DNA from: Planctomycetota bacterium
Lineage (GTDB): Bacteria; Planctomycetota; SZUA-567; H5-PLA8
DNA: 64,000 bases
Assembly (NCBI GenBank): GCA_015075375.1
Contig: JABTUM010000004.1
Span: 62,001 to 126,000, forward strand
Reading direction: 5' to 3'
Under the pieces are notes generated by a model. It was not told where the DNA came from. It worked only from the letters and a program-made list of their open reading frames with translations, and ran no database searches. Below are positions 9,182 to 17,524 of this stretch, piece by piece. Every line of letters begins with the position of its first letter. Within the stretch, counting starts at the first letter, position 1. The translations under genes were made by a program, and so were the position numbers.

Positions 9182-9619
9182 TTATGGATTGGGCGCTTCT
9201 GCGGGTAAGCCGGGAGTATAGGCAGGATCGTTCTTAAAGCGCTCGCGGCCGTGCATCCAGACGCGCGCGATCCGGCCTTCGGGCATAATCTCGAAGCGAA
9301 CTTCCCTCTCCTGCCCGTCCTTGCCCCAGACGCGATACAGCGCGAACCGGTCGGGATCATACGTTCCGGCGGGCTGGCGTTCCCAGCGCGGTCCCCATGC
9401 GACGTTATTGACGGAGCCTTCCCGCCGCGCGACTTCCTCCATGTTCGTCCAGCTCAATAGTTCCACGGCGCGGCGGTAATCGGCGCGGTGCATGGCGTCG
9501 AGGAGTTCTTCGGCGGCGTGGCGGGCTTGAGCGCGACCACTGGCGAAAAATAGGATTCCCGCGGCTGCGGCGCAGACTGCCAGAGCAGCGAGAAGGCTCC
9601 AACGCGCTCGAGGATTCAT
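9182..9619 (-). CDS. Hypothetical small membrane-anchored or exported protein
   Basis: This 145-residue protein opens with a positively charged N-terminus and a hydrophobic helix (about 8-26, WSLLAALAVCAAAAGILFF). No lipobox is evident, so it is a signal anchor or signal peptide. The remainder is soluble and mixed alpha/beta. Its helix with AAEELLDAMHRADYRRAVELLS and a following beta-rich part recall the NTF2/DUF4878-like fold of small exported proteins, but I cannot confirm that. AAGGAG lies 11 bases before the ATG. It converges on folD with a 35-base gap and has no operon partner. Confidence 0.7.
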   Translation of the reverse strand: MNPRARWSLLAALAVCAAAAGILFFASGRAQARHAAEELLDAMHRADYRRAVELLSWTNMEEVARREGSVNNVAWGPRWERQPAGTYDPDRFALYRVWGKDGQEREVRFEIMPEGRIARVWMHGRERFKNDPAYTPGLPAEAPNP

Positions 9620-9963
9620 GCGCCGGGTTACTCCTTCGAAGCTTTGCCAACACCTATAACTTAAAAAGCTGACCTGCTGCCTGCCAAGTGACGGCGAATC
9701 TGTCGCCTCACTCTACACCAGACGATCTATCGTTCTTTCCCATGGTCACTATGGGACCAACAGGCCGTGGGCATCAGGGTGGCCTCGAATCCGCCGACGG
9801 CCAGCCTGGCGTCCAAGCGTGGAGCGTCCCCGCACAGGGTCCAATCCGGCTCGTTCGGCCATCCCCTGCTCTGAAAGCCAGTTGCACAGGCTTCCATAAT
9901 GGTGCATTAAAGACCCCACGGAGTCCGTCTCCTTACTTATAACCAGGAAGCTGCTCAACGCGC
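9620..9963. other. 344-base intergenic region upstream of the pilM-like operon
   Basis: This gap separates the minus-strand small anchored protein from the plus-strand PilM-type gene, so it should hold promoters for both. It is less GC-rich than the flanking genes near 9650-9670 and 9890-9950. I see no clear sigma-70 pair, no tRNA and no convincing small gene. AGGAAG lies about 13 bases before the ATG at 9964. Confidence 0.5.
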
Positions 9964-11817
9964 ATGGCCACCGGACTCGGCATCGACATCGGCTCGCAAT
10001 GGATCAAGGTGGTCCAGGTGCGCTGTTCGGGCGCCCAAGTCACCGTAACCGGCGCGATGCGCATTCCACGCCCGGGCGGCGGGTTGGACTCGGGCGAAGA
10101 GAACGAAGGCGCCACCGTCGTTCCCCCTAATCTGGGCCAGGAATTGGCCAAGGCGCGGCTGCGCCGCACCGGCACGGTGGGCATCACCGGCCGCGACGTA
10201 AACCTGCGCTACATCACGACGCCGCCGATTCCCCCCGACAAGCTGCGCATGTACGTCGACATGCAGCTTGGCGACAAGATGGCCGGCGCAGGTAAGAAGG
10301 GCTCCGAACCGCCCGCCGTCACCTACGATTACCGCATTCTGAACATTCCCACGGGGCTCTCCGGCGACTTGGTGGTGATGGCCGGGGTGGCCAAGAACGA
10401 ATTTCTCTTTGGCACCTTCGCGGCGCTCAAGGAAGCCAAAGTCGATGCAACCCGCACCACGCCTTCCGCCTTCGGCCTGGTGCACGCGTACCTGCGCACG
10501 CAGCAGATCCCCGAGAACGAGACGGTGGTGCTGGTGGATGTCGGCCACGAGCACATGGAGATTGCGATTCTCCAGGACCGCAGCCTCTATTTCGCGCGCA
10601 GCGCGCCCGGCGGCGGCAAGAAATTCGACCAGGCGCTCGACAAGCTCCTGAACCTTGGCGGGGACCGCATTCAGGAATACAAGCATCACCGAGCGAAGCT
10701 GCATCCCGATGGCACGAAGATGAGCAGCCCGCAGGAACTCCAGTTCCAGAAGGCGCTCAAAGAAGCGGCCGACGGCATCGCCAACGGAATCCGCTCGGCG
10801 GTGATGTTCTGCCGCACCTCCGCGAAGCTGAAGAACCTCGACTATCAGCGCATTTACCTCTCGGGCGGCGGCGCGCGGCTGGCGGGCTTGCGGGATTACC
10901 TCGAATCCAAGACCAAGCGCCCGGTGCACGTCCTCGATCTGTATACGGGCCTGGACCTGCGCAAGCTCGACGCGGAAAGCGCGCGCTGCTTCGAGGGCGA
11001 GATTCCCGACATGACCGTGGCGCTGGGCTTGGCCGTGATCGACGCCGATCCCACGTGCATTCATTTCGAACTGCTACCGGAAGCGGTGGCGAAGCGCCGC
11101 AACTTCCTGAACAAGACGGTCTTCGCGGCGGCGGCCGGCGTGGTCTTGATGGCCGGGCTGTACATGCCCTACCAGAACGCGCAGGCCAGCCTTTCGGAAG
11201 CGGCGGCGGCCAACACGCGCTTCGAAGATGAAGTCCAGAAAGCCAAACAGGTGCGCGGGCAGTTCGAGGCCCAGCGCCAGAAGAACATCGAACTGGCCAA
11301 GCGCCACGTCTATTACGCCAAGCAGGCGCGGCTGGGACCGGTGTATCTGGAACTCTTCTCGCAGATCCGCAAGGCGGCGCCCCAAGGCATGCGCTTTCGC
11401 TGGATGGGTCCGCGCGATCAGAGCGCCGATGCGCGAACCACGGGCAGCCTGAGCGCCGACTATTTCACGCAGCCGCTGCGTACCGTGCGCGTGCGGGGGT
11501 ACTACGACACCGCCGAAATCGACGGGCCGGAATTCAACGCGCGGACCGACCGCTTCTTCCGCCGCTTGAAAGAAGTAGCCGGCGTCGAATCGATCGCGCT
11601 GGATCTGGCCTTTAAGGACACCGAGATGGGCTTGCAGCCCGGTTACAAGGGCTTCCAATTCGATATCCGCCTTGCGGGGCCTGAAGCTCCCTTGTCCGAG
11701 CCCGAAGGACCGGCCCCGGCGGGCGCCGGCGCACCGGCGCTGCTGCCGGTCAAGCAGGGGGCCGATCCGGACGCGGCAAAAACGAAGCCGGCAACGAAGT
11801 CGGAAGGCGATAGGTAA
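9964..11817 (+). CDS. PilM-PilN fusion (GspL-like) pseudopilus assembly protein
   Basis: This 617-residue protein starts with an actin-like ATPase fold of PilM type: GLGIDIGSQWIKVVQV (about 4-19), VVLVDVGHEHMEIAIL in the middle, and LSGGGARLAGLRDYLE near 300. A single membrane helix follows at about 382-405, then a coiled segment and a periplasmic domain. This is the layout of PilM joined to PilN, equivalent to GspL of type II secretion. Such proteins link the cytoplasmic ATPase to the inner-membrane platform. The C-terminus is Ala/Pro-rich. It is the first gene of the secretion/pilus-like cluster and is followed by a PilO-like gene after 56 bases. Confidence 0.85.
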   Translation: MATGLGIDIGSQWIKVVQVRCSGAQVTVTGAMRIPRPGGGLDSGEENEGATVVPPNLGQELAKARLRRTGTVGITGRDVNLRYITTPPIPPDKLRMYVDMQLGDKMAGAGKKGSEPPAVTYDYRILNIPTGLSGDLVVMAGVAKNEFLFGTFAALKEAKVDATRTTPSAFGLVHAYLRTQQIPENETVVLVDVGHEHMEIAILQDRSLYFARSAPGGGKKFDQALDKLLNLGGDRIQEYKHHRAKLHPDGTKMSSPQELQFQKALKEAADGIANGIRSAVMFCRTSAKLKNLDYQRIYLSGGGARLAGLRDYLESKTKRPVHVLDLYTGLDLRKLDAESARCFEGEIPDMTVALGLAVIDADPTCIHFELLPEAVAKRRNFLNKTVFAAAAGVVLMAGLYMPYQNAQASLSEAAAANTRFEDEVQKAKQVRGQFEAQRQKNIELAKRHVYYAKQARLGPVYLELFSQIRKAAPQGMRFRWMGPRDQSADARTTGSLSADYFTQPLRTVRVRGYYDTAEIDGPEFNARTDRFFRRLKEVAGVESIALDLAFKDTEMGLQPGYKGFQFDIRLAGPEAPLSEPEGPAPAGAGAPALLPVKQGADPDAAKTKPATKSEGDR

Positions 11818-11873
11818 ACGCGCCCCCTCGGCAGCCAAGCAGGATGCCTGGGACGGCGTATGGGAATGGAACC

Positions 11874-12791
11874 ATGTTCGCGAAGAACAAACTTCTGATT
11901 TTCAGCGCGTGCGCCTTCGCGGGCCTGTGGATCGTGCTGTACTTCGCCATGGTCTCCGGAACCTGGAGCGAGCGCGAGACCCAGGACACCGAAGCCCAAG
12001 CGCAGTTGGAGCGCTGGCTGAAGTATTACAAGAAGGGCGACGGGTTGATGCCCGTCAAGGAGGCCAATCAAGCGCTTAAAGACGAACGAACGCGCATGAA
12101 CGCGGCGCTCGAAGAATTGCAGGCGCTGGAATTCGCGCCGACCAAACTGTTCCCCAAGTACACGATCACTGCCGTGGGCACCGGCGATCCGAACAACTAC
12201 TTCGACCGGCAGCGCGTCGAGCTGCGCGAAGCGGTCTCCAAGCGCTTGGGCCTCACGCTGGCGCCCGGCCTGGACGATCTGGGGTTCAGTGGAAATCTGA
12301 CCCAGGATCCGGTGCCGCTCAACTTGCTGCGCCTCTTCGTGCTCAGCCGCTTCCTGACTTCGTCCAAAGGAGCCGGCGTCAGCGAGGTGCTGGCGATCAA
12401 GTACCCCAAGCCCGAGGCGCTCCTTACCGGTGATGAAGTGGCCGAACCCGCCGTGGTAACCGAGAAGAAAACGGAAGCCGCGCCGGCAGGACCCAAAATA
12501 CCGCGCCTGATTCAGGTGCCGCTGATCATCCAGTTGAGAGCGCCGGAGAAAAACCTCGCCCGATTGCTCTACGAACTGCAACTGCCCAGCGAGCAGGCGC
12601 GCTCGTACTTCGCTCTGCGCGCATACCAGTTTGAAGTGCGCGATGCCGCGAGCGGATTGGTGGATGCCGAGTTGGCCGTCGGAGCGCTTTTTCCGGAAGC
12701 GCAGTACATCGAAGAACTGAAGATTCCCTACAAGGAAGACGACAAACCGCGCTGGCAAGTGCCGGCCGGCGGTCCTTGGGGCGGGTACTAA
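11874..12791 (+). CDS. PilO/GspM-like inner-membrane alignment protein
   Basis: This protein has 305 residues from the ATG at 11874, which directly precedes a short charged stretch and a membrane helix (about 7-28, LLIFSACAFAGLWIVLYFAMV). An upstream in-frame ATG at 11844 lacks a good ribosome site. After the helix come a charged helical segment and a periplasmic domain of about 200 residues. Size, topology and position right after the PilM-PilN gene fit PilO or GspM, which pair with PilN/GspL in the periplasm. Sequence identity to known members is not obvious by eye, so the call rests mainly on context and architecture. Confidence 0.6.
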   Translation: MFAKNKLLIFSACAFAGLWIVLYFAMVSGTWSERETQDTEAQAQLERWLKYYKKGDGLMPVKEANQALKDERTRMNAALEELQALEFAPTKLFPKYTITAVGTGDPNNYFDRQRVELREAVSKRLGLTLAPGLDDLGFSGNLTQDPVPLNLLRLFVLSRFLTSSKGAGVSEVLAIKYPKPEALLTGDEVAEPAVVTEKKTEAAPAGPKIPRLIQVPLIIQLRAPEKNLARLLYELQLPSEQARSYFALRAYQFEVRDAASGLVDAELAVGALFPEAQYIEELKIPYKEDDKPRWQVPAGGPWGGY

Positions 12792-12853
12792 AGAGTACAT
12801 CAGTCAACGCATGTCGAAGGGTGTAGTGAGTCGGCCGTACGGGGAAGAACGAG

Positions 12854-13276
12854 ATGCAGGCGTTTTTGGATTCGCAACTGGGGCGCATACTCCTGGGCCT
12901 TGCGCTCGCCTGGACCGTGCTGGCGGCCTCATTCAGTCCCGTGCGCCATGCCCAGTACCCCGACGAAGCGCAGATCAAGGATGCCGCGAACGTAACGGTG
13001 GAACTCGATCCGGCCAAGCTCGCGACGGCCTCGAAGGAAAACTTTTACCCGGCTCAAAAGCTGGATTATTACGAAGACGGCCAGATCGTCTGGGTGCCGG
13101 AGAAGAAGAAATTCGAGTTTCAGCCGATCGAGTTGGAAGTCCCCTCCGCCGGTTTGATGCGTCCAGCCATGGTCCTGCCGTCGCCGGGACCGTCGCTCAC
13201 CGGCGCGCACGCACTGCCGCGCTGGGGCGATGAACTGCCGCCGATCCTGCCCCAAGCTCCGGATCCCAAGAAGTAG
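12854..13276 (+). CDS. Small membrane-anchored protein of the pseudopilus cluster
   Basis: This 140-residue protein has an N-terminal hydrophobic helix (about 10-28, GRILLGLALAWTVLAASF) and a soluble, Pro-rich C-terminal part ending in LPPILPQAPDPKK. No domain is recognised. It starts 62 bases after the PilO-like gene with GGGGAAG upstream. By position it could play the role of GspC or PilP, which bridge the inner-membrane complex to the secretin, but nothing in the sequence proves this. Confidence 0.6.
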   Translation: MQAFLDSQLGRILLGLALAWTVLAASFSPVRHAQYPDEAQIKDAANVTVELDPAKLATASKENFYPAQKLDYYEDGQIVWVPEKKKFEFQPIELEVPSAGLMRPAMVLPSPGPSLTGAHALPRWGDELPPILPQAPDPKK

Positions 13277-13464
13277 TCGGCGCATATCCAAATAAAACGC
13301 TAAATCATCAGCTCTTTACGCAACCACGAGTTAGCCTGCGCGGCAGGTCCCTGACGCACCCCAGGATAGCCTCTTCCGGCGCTTGGCTGGGAGCCTCAAT
13401 CGGCGTACCTTTGGGGGCAGCAACCGCCGCTCGCATAACGTCTTAAGAGGGACAGGAGCCGCTC

Positions 13465-15708
13465 ATGCCATTGCCGGTTCGAATCATCTGCGTACTGGGT
13501 TTGTGGGTCGCTTTCGGGGTCTGCCCGGCTCAGGCGGAAGAACCTCTTTTCGATCTGCGCAAGTACGATGAAATCCTGACCAAAGATCGGCGCGAATTGA
13601 AAGGTGAAATCCTGGGCGAAGAAGAGGGCACCATCCGCTTCCGAGTGCTCCCCAGCAGAACGATCGTTTCGGTCAAGCAGTCCGACGTGGAAAAGATCAA
13701 GCGCAAGGCCACGCTGGACACGGAGTTCGACCGATTGGCCACCCAGTACGCCAACGACCCGCACAAGCTGGTAGAGGTATGCACCCAGGCGCTGAAGTAC
13801 CAGGGCCTGGAAGCCAAGGTGCTCAAGGCGCTGGAAGACAAGGCGGCGTCGGGACACGCGGCTCTGTTGGAGTTGCTGGGCGAACGCCAGCTTGCGGCGC
13901 AGGAACCGGGCAAGGCCGAAGCGACGGCGCAAAAGCTGCTGGCCAAGCAGCCTTCGGGCGCGGGCTACCTGCTTTTGGGCAAGGCGAAGCTCGCGTTGGG
14001 CCAGAGCGACGCGGCGCTGGAGGCGGTTAAGAAAGCGCACGAGCAGGATTCGGAGAGCGCAGAGATCATGATCGCGCTGGCCGATGCGTACCTCGCGCGC
14101 GGCAAACCCCAGGAAGCGCAACAGGTCTTCACCGACGTGCTGGCCAAGAGTCCGAGGCTGGCGAGCGCCCATATCGGACAAGGCCGCGTGCGCTTGCGGC
14201 AGGGACAGATCGCCGAAGCAGAGATCAGCTTCACCCAGGCGCTCTCGCTCGAATCCGACAATTTTCAGGCCAAACTGGGCGCGGCGGCGTGCAAGGTGCT
14301 GCGTAAAGAGTTCGACGAAGCCTATGCACTGGCCGAAGACGTCCTTCGCTACGAGAACCGCAGCGCCCAGGCTTACGGCCTGCAAGGGTATGCGCTGCTG
14401 CTCAAGGGCGACGTGACGCTCCTGCCGCGGGCGCTCGAAAAGATCGAGCAGTCGCTGGTCGAAAACCCGTCCGATCCCCGCGTGAAGCTGCTCCAGTCCG
14501 TGGCGCTGGATCGCGCGGCCTATGCGGATGAGGTCGCCGGTAAAGCCGCCGAGGCCGGCCCGAAGCGTGACCGCGCCGTAAAGCTATTGGGCGATGTGGC
14601 CGCCCTCGATCCGCCGGACGATTGGATCCAGTACCTCCTCGCCGAAATGTACTGGCGCCAAGGGGATCTCGATCGCGCGCTCGGAGGCTTCAAACGGGCG
14701 GCGGAACTGGCGCCCAAGTACGCGCCCGCGCACCAGGCCGTCGGCGCGGTGGCTCTGAAGATGCATAAGTGGCAGGAAGCCGACGCCGCCTACCAGAAAG
14801 CAAGCGAGCTCGACCCGGCCAGCGCGGAATACCAAGCCGGTAGAGGCCTCGCGCTCCTGGGCATGAACCGCCTTGCCGAAGCGCTCGCGGTGCTCAAGAA
14901 GGCGCGAGAACTGGACGCCACCAACGTCTCGGCGCTTTGCGGGCTGGGTTACATCATGAATGCCGAGCGCAACGAACAGGCCGCGCGCACCCTCTTTCAG
15001 CAGGCACTCGCCGCCGACGGCAGTTGCTCGTACGCCGCGATCGCGCTGAAGTCGATCTTCTCGCAGCGCCATCAGACGCTCGAATACCTCAGCTTCGACA
15101 CACCCGCGCCGGACACGTGGCAGCCACAGGGCGGCACGAAGGTTCGCGCCGAGGTGAAGGACGGCATGCTGCGCTGGCAAGGCCTGCAGGGCCAGGGCGA
15201 CAGCCGCAAACTGGAGTACCGCGCCATGCTGAAGGGCGACGATTTCCTGCGCCTGGAGGCGGACCTGTTCGCGCTCCCCAACGCCACGGCCGAACTGGGC
15301 CTGCGCCTGGCCGCGCGAAGCGGCACGGCGGTGACCTTCGAACTCGAGTTCGGCAAGGACCTGCAGGGCAACTTGGCGTACCGCTACCGCGACTTCTCGG
15401 GGCTGGGCAGCCAGTGGAAAGCCGTCGAACCCTGGCCGGCCAGCGGCAAGGTCCGTCTGGGCATGGCCGCCGAAGATCTGGCCAGCGGACGCGTCAGCCT
15501 CTTCGTCAACGGCATCGAGAAGGGCGCGCTGCAGCTTCAACTGCGCAAGCTCGACCGCATCACCGCCGGCGTCTTTGCCGAGGTCGCGGCGAAGCAGTCC
15601 ATTGACGCGAGCGCGGATAACCTGGCGCTTCTGATGCGCCAGAGCGAGCAGGCCAGCCAGGGCCCCGCTCCGGGCGAACTGATTCCACCCGATAAGGACA
15701 AGCCATGA
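13465..15708 (+). CDS. Exported TPR protein with LSM-like N-terminal and beta-sandwich C-terminal domains
   Basis: This 747-residue protein has a signal peptide (about 1-24, cleavage near PAQA-EE). Residues about 28-75 form a small beta domain with the pattern KDRRELKGEILGEEEGTIRF then VSVKQSDVEKIKR, like the LSM-type domains common in Planctomycetes exported proteins. TPR-like helical repeats run from about 100 to 520, for example AYLARGKPQEAQQVF and AEMYWRQGDLDRALGGF. The last 200 residues look like a concanavalin/LamG or DUF1080-type beta sandwich. AGGAG lies 7 bases before the ATG. The stop overlaps the GspG gene by ATGA, so translation is coupled. A scaffold or pilotin-like role in pseudopilus assembly is possible. 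Confidence 0.8.
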   Translation: MPLPVRIICVLGLWVAFGVCPAQAEEPLFDLRKYDEILTKDRRELKGEILGEEEGTIRFRVLPSRTIVSVKQSDVEKIKRKATLDTEFDRLATQYANDPHKLVEVCTQALKYQGLEAKVLKALEDKAASGHAALLELLGERQLAAQEPGKAEATAQKLLAKQPSGAGYLLLGKAKLALGQSDAALEAVKKAHEQDSESAEIMIALADAYLARGKPQEAQQVFTDVLAKSPRLASAHIGQGRVRLRQGQIAEAEISFTQALSLESDNFQAKLGAAACKVLRKEFDEAYALAEDVLRYENRSAQAYGLQGYALLLKGDVTLLPRALEKIEQSLVENPSDPRVKLLQSVALDRAAYADEVAGKAAEAGPKRDRAVKLLGDVAALDPPDDWIQYLLAEMYWRQGDLDRALGGFKRAAELAPKYAPAHQAVGAVALKMHKWQEADAAYQKASELDPASAEYQAGRGLALLGMNRLAEALAVLKKARELDATNVSALCGLGYIMNAERNEQAARTLFQQALAADGSCSYAAIALKSIFSQRHQTLEYLSFDTPAPDTWQPQGGTKVRAEVKDGMLRWQGLQGQGDSRKLEYRAMLKGDDFLRLEADLFALPNATAELGLRLAARSGTAVTFELEFGKDLQGNLAYRYRDFSGLGSQWKAVEPWPASGKVRLGMAAEDLASGRVSLFVNGIEKGALQLQLRKLDRITAGVFAEVAAKQSIDASADNLALLMRQSEQASQGPAPGELIPPDKDKP

Positions 15709-16232
15709 TTCCGTCCCGCACCGCACAGCGCGCGCCGCGCGCCTTTACGCTGGTCGAGATGCTGGTGGTGCTCGCCATCGTCGCGATCCTCGGCGGGCTG
15801 ATCCTGACCGGCGTCAACGCCGCGCGGAAGCGTTCCCAAATCAACCAGACTCAGCTCATTATCACCCAGCTCGAACAGAATCTCGAAAATTACGCGTCCG
15901 ATTTCAGCGAGTACCCGCCGTCCGAAGGAGACGACGGCGTCAAAGGTAACGAGCGCATGATCGAAGCGTTGAGCACCGAAGATAAGAACGGCCCGTATAT
16001 CCTGAAGAAGGAGTTCCACTTCAGCGACGCGAACCACAACGGGCTCAAGGAGGTTCTCGACGCGTGGGGCAAACCGATCCACTACATTCATCATAAGGAC
16101 TACGACCGCACGCCTCCGAACAAGCGTACCTTCCGGCTCTTCTCGGCCGGACCCGACGGCCGCCTCGACCCGCTCGATCCGCAAAGCGACGATGTCGTGA
16201 ATTGGAATAAAGCCGAGGCGGACGAGCAATGA
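15705..16232 (+). CDS. GspG-like major pseudopilin
   Basis: This 175-residue protein has a class III prepilin leader. The predicted cleavage is before FTLVEMLVV with Ala at -1 instead of the usual Gly, and Glu at +5. The hydrophobic helix is followed by a compact alpha/beta domain with YASDFSEYPPSEGD and a C-terminal RLFSAGPDGRLDP segment. That segment matches the GspG C-terminal signature (SAGPDG), part of the calcium site in known GspG. GspG polymerises into the pseudopilus after cleavage by a prepilin peptidase, which is not in this window. It overlaps both neighbours by four bases (ATGA). Confidence 0.9.
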   Translation: MIPSRTAQRAPRAFTLVEMLVVLAIVAILGGLILTGVNAARKRSQINQTQLIITQLEQNLENYASDFSEYPPSEGDDGVKGNERMIEALSTEDKNGPYILKKEFHFSDANHNGLKEVLDAWGKPIHYIHHKDYDRTPPNKRTFRLFSAGPDGRLDPLDPQSDDVVNWNKAEADEQ

Positions 16233-17524
16233 CGCAATCGAGCCCGAAGGTCCGCGGCATCACCTTGATCGAACTCCTGGTGGTGCTCGCGATCGTCGGG
16301 GTGCTGCTCGGCCTGGGCGCCATGAGCTTCCTGCGCATCTCACGGAAGCACAAGGAAGAGGGCGTGCTGGGCAGCGTCGAGACGGCTCTGCGCGTTGCAC
16401 GCAATACGGCGTTGACCACGCGTGCACCGGCGTTCGTCGAACTGGACAATGCATCCAACCCGCCGCGCGTCGCCGCGTGGTCGTATCGCCTGGAAGGCTA
16501 TTGGCACTTCGAGAAAGTGGGGTACGAATCCGCCGGCGCGTACGGTTTGCAAGCGCTGATCCACGGCTGCGAATCGGCCGAAGGCAAGGTCGGCAAATGC
16601 CTCAGTCTCGTCGCCGCCGGCGCGCGCGGGCAACCCGTTACCGGTTACGCCGACCTTGGCGAAGACACCGCGTGGGACCTCTCCGACGGCGGATATCTCG
16701 AGGCGTACGTCTTCGGCTACTACCCCTTCCAGGGCCCGCAGTATGTCTTCGCGAAGAAGAACTGCTATTCGCTGGTCATCGACCGTGGCGGCATCCTCGT
16801 CGGAAACGTGGGCTCGACACAGGTCCGCGCGCCGAATTTCGCCATCCCGCCGCTGCGCTGGACCAAAGTCGCCTTCGCATGGGATAAAAATTCCACGCGC
16901 CTGCTGATCGATGACGCGATCCTGGCCGTCGGACCGGGCGAACAGACGCCGGTCGAACAGGAATCCCTGACGGTCGGGCACGAGAGCGCGCCGTTTCTGG
17001 GACGCATCGATGAAGTGCGCATCCTCGCCGCCGACCGCGGCAAGCCGGTGCTGCTATACGAAGGGCAAATCGAACACGACGCTCAGCCTTGGAACGCGGT
17101 CTTCTTCGCCGCCGATGGCTCGCTCGACGTGCGCTACCACTCCGGGCCGGTGACGGTCAGCGTGATCCAGAGCGGCAAGCGCCGCCCCATTTTCATCTCG
17201 ATGTTCGGCCTCACGCAGCGCAAGCCCGTCGAAAAGCTTGAAGTGGAAGAGCCGGAGACGGCCAAAACCAAGGTCGCGCCGCCGCCCGTGGAACGCCGGC
17301 CCCTGCTTCCGCCCAAGCGTTCGACCGGCACCATCCGCATGCTGGACGAGGACGAAGACAGCGACGGCGCCCCGCTTACGCCCGCGGCTGAAGCCAAGAA
17401 GACCGCGGCCAAAACGGTGGCCGCCCCGGCCGAAGCGAAACTGGAACCGCCCGCGCCAAAGTCCGAACCGGAACTCGAAGCGAAATCCGCAATTCCCGAA
17501 GCGCCGGCAAAGACAGGCGAATGA
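16229..17524 (+). CDS. GspH-like minor pseudopilin with inserted LamG domain
   Basis: This 431-residue protein begins with a prepilin leader cleaved at VRG-ITLIELLVV, with Gly at -1 and Glu at +5. Residues to about 85 look like GspH/FimT (ETALRVARNTALTTRAPAFVEL). The pilin fold is then interrupted by about 180 residues resembling LamG/concanavalin, ending in FLGRIDEVRIL, a typical LamG closing strand. After this the GspH-type strands resume with NAVFFAADGSLDVRYHSGPV and IFISMFG. The tail (about 335-431) is Pro/Ala/Lys-rich and probably disordered. Ordinary GspH proteins have about 160-200 residues. It overlaps both flanking genes by ATGA. The LamG domain suggests glycan or protein binding near the pseudopilus tip. 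Confidence 0.85.
   Translation: MTQSSPKVRGITLIELLVVLAIVGVLLGLGAMSFLRISRKHKEEGVLGSVETALRVARNTALTTRAPAFVELDNASNPPRVAAWSYRLEGYWHFEKVGYESAGAYGLQALIHGCESAEGKVGKCLSLVAAGARGQPVTGYADLGEDTAWDLSDGGYLEAYVFGYYPFQGPQYVFAKKNCYSLVIDRGGILVGNVGSTQVRAPNFAIPPLRWTKVAFAWDKNSTRLLIDDAILAVGPGEQTPVEQESLTVGHESAPFLGRIDEVRILAADRGKPVLLYEGQIEHDAQPWNAVFFAADGSLDVRYHSGPVTVSVIQSGKRRPIFISMFGLTQRKPVEKLEVEEPETAKTKVAPPPVERRPLLPPKRSTGTIRMLDEDEDSDGAPLTPAAEAKKTAAKTVAAPAEAKLEPPAPKSEPELEAKSAIPEAPAKTGE

Noticed and set aside
9620-9963. Possible tRNA or small RNA in the gap before the PilM-type gene
   Set aside because: No cloverleaf, no terminator-like hairpin and no promoter pair were seen.
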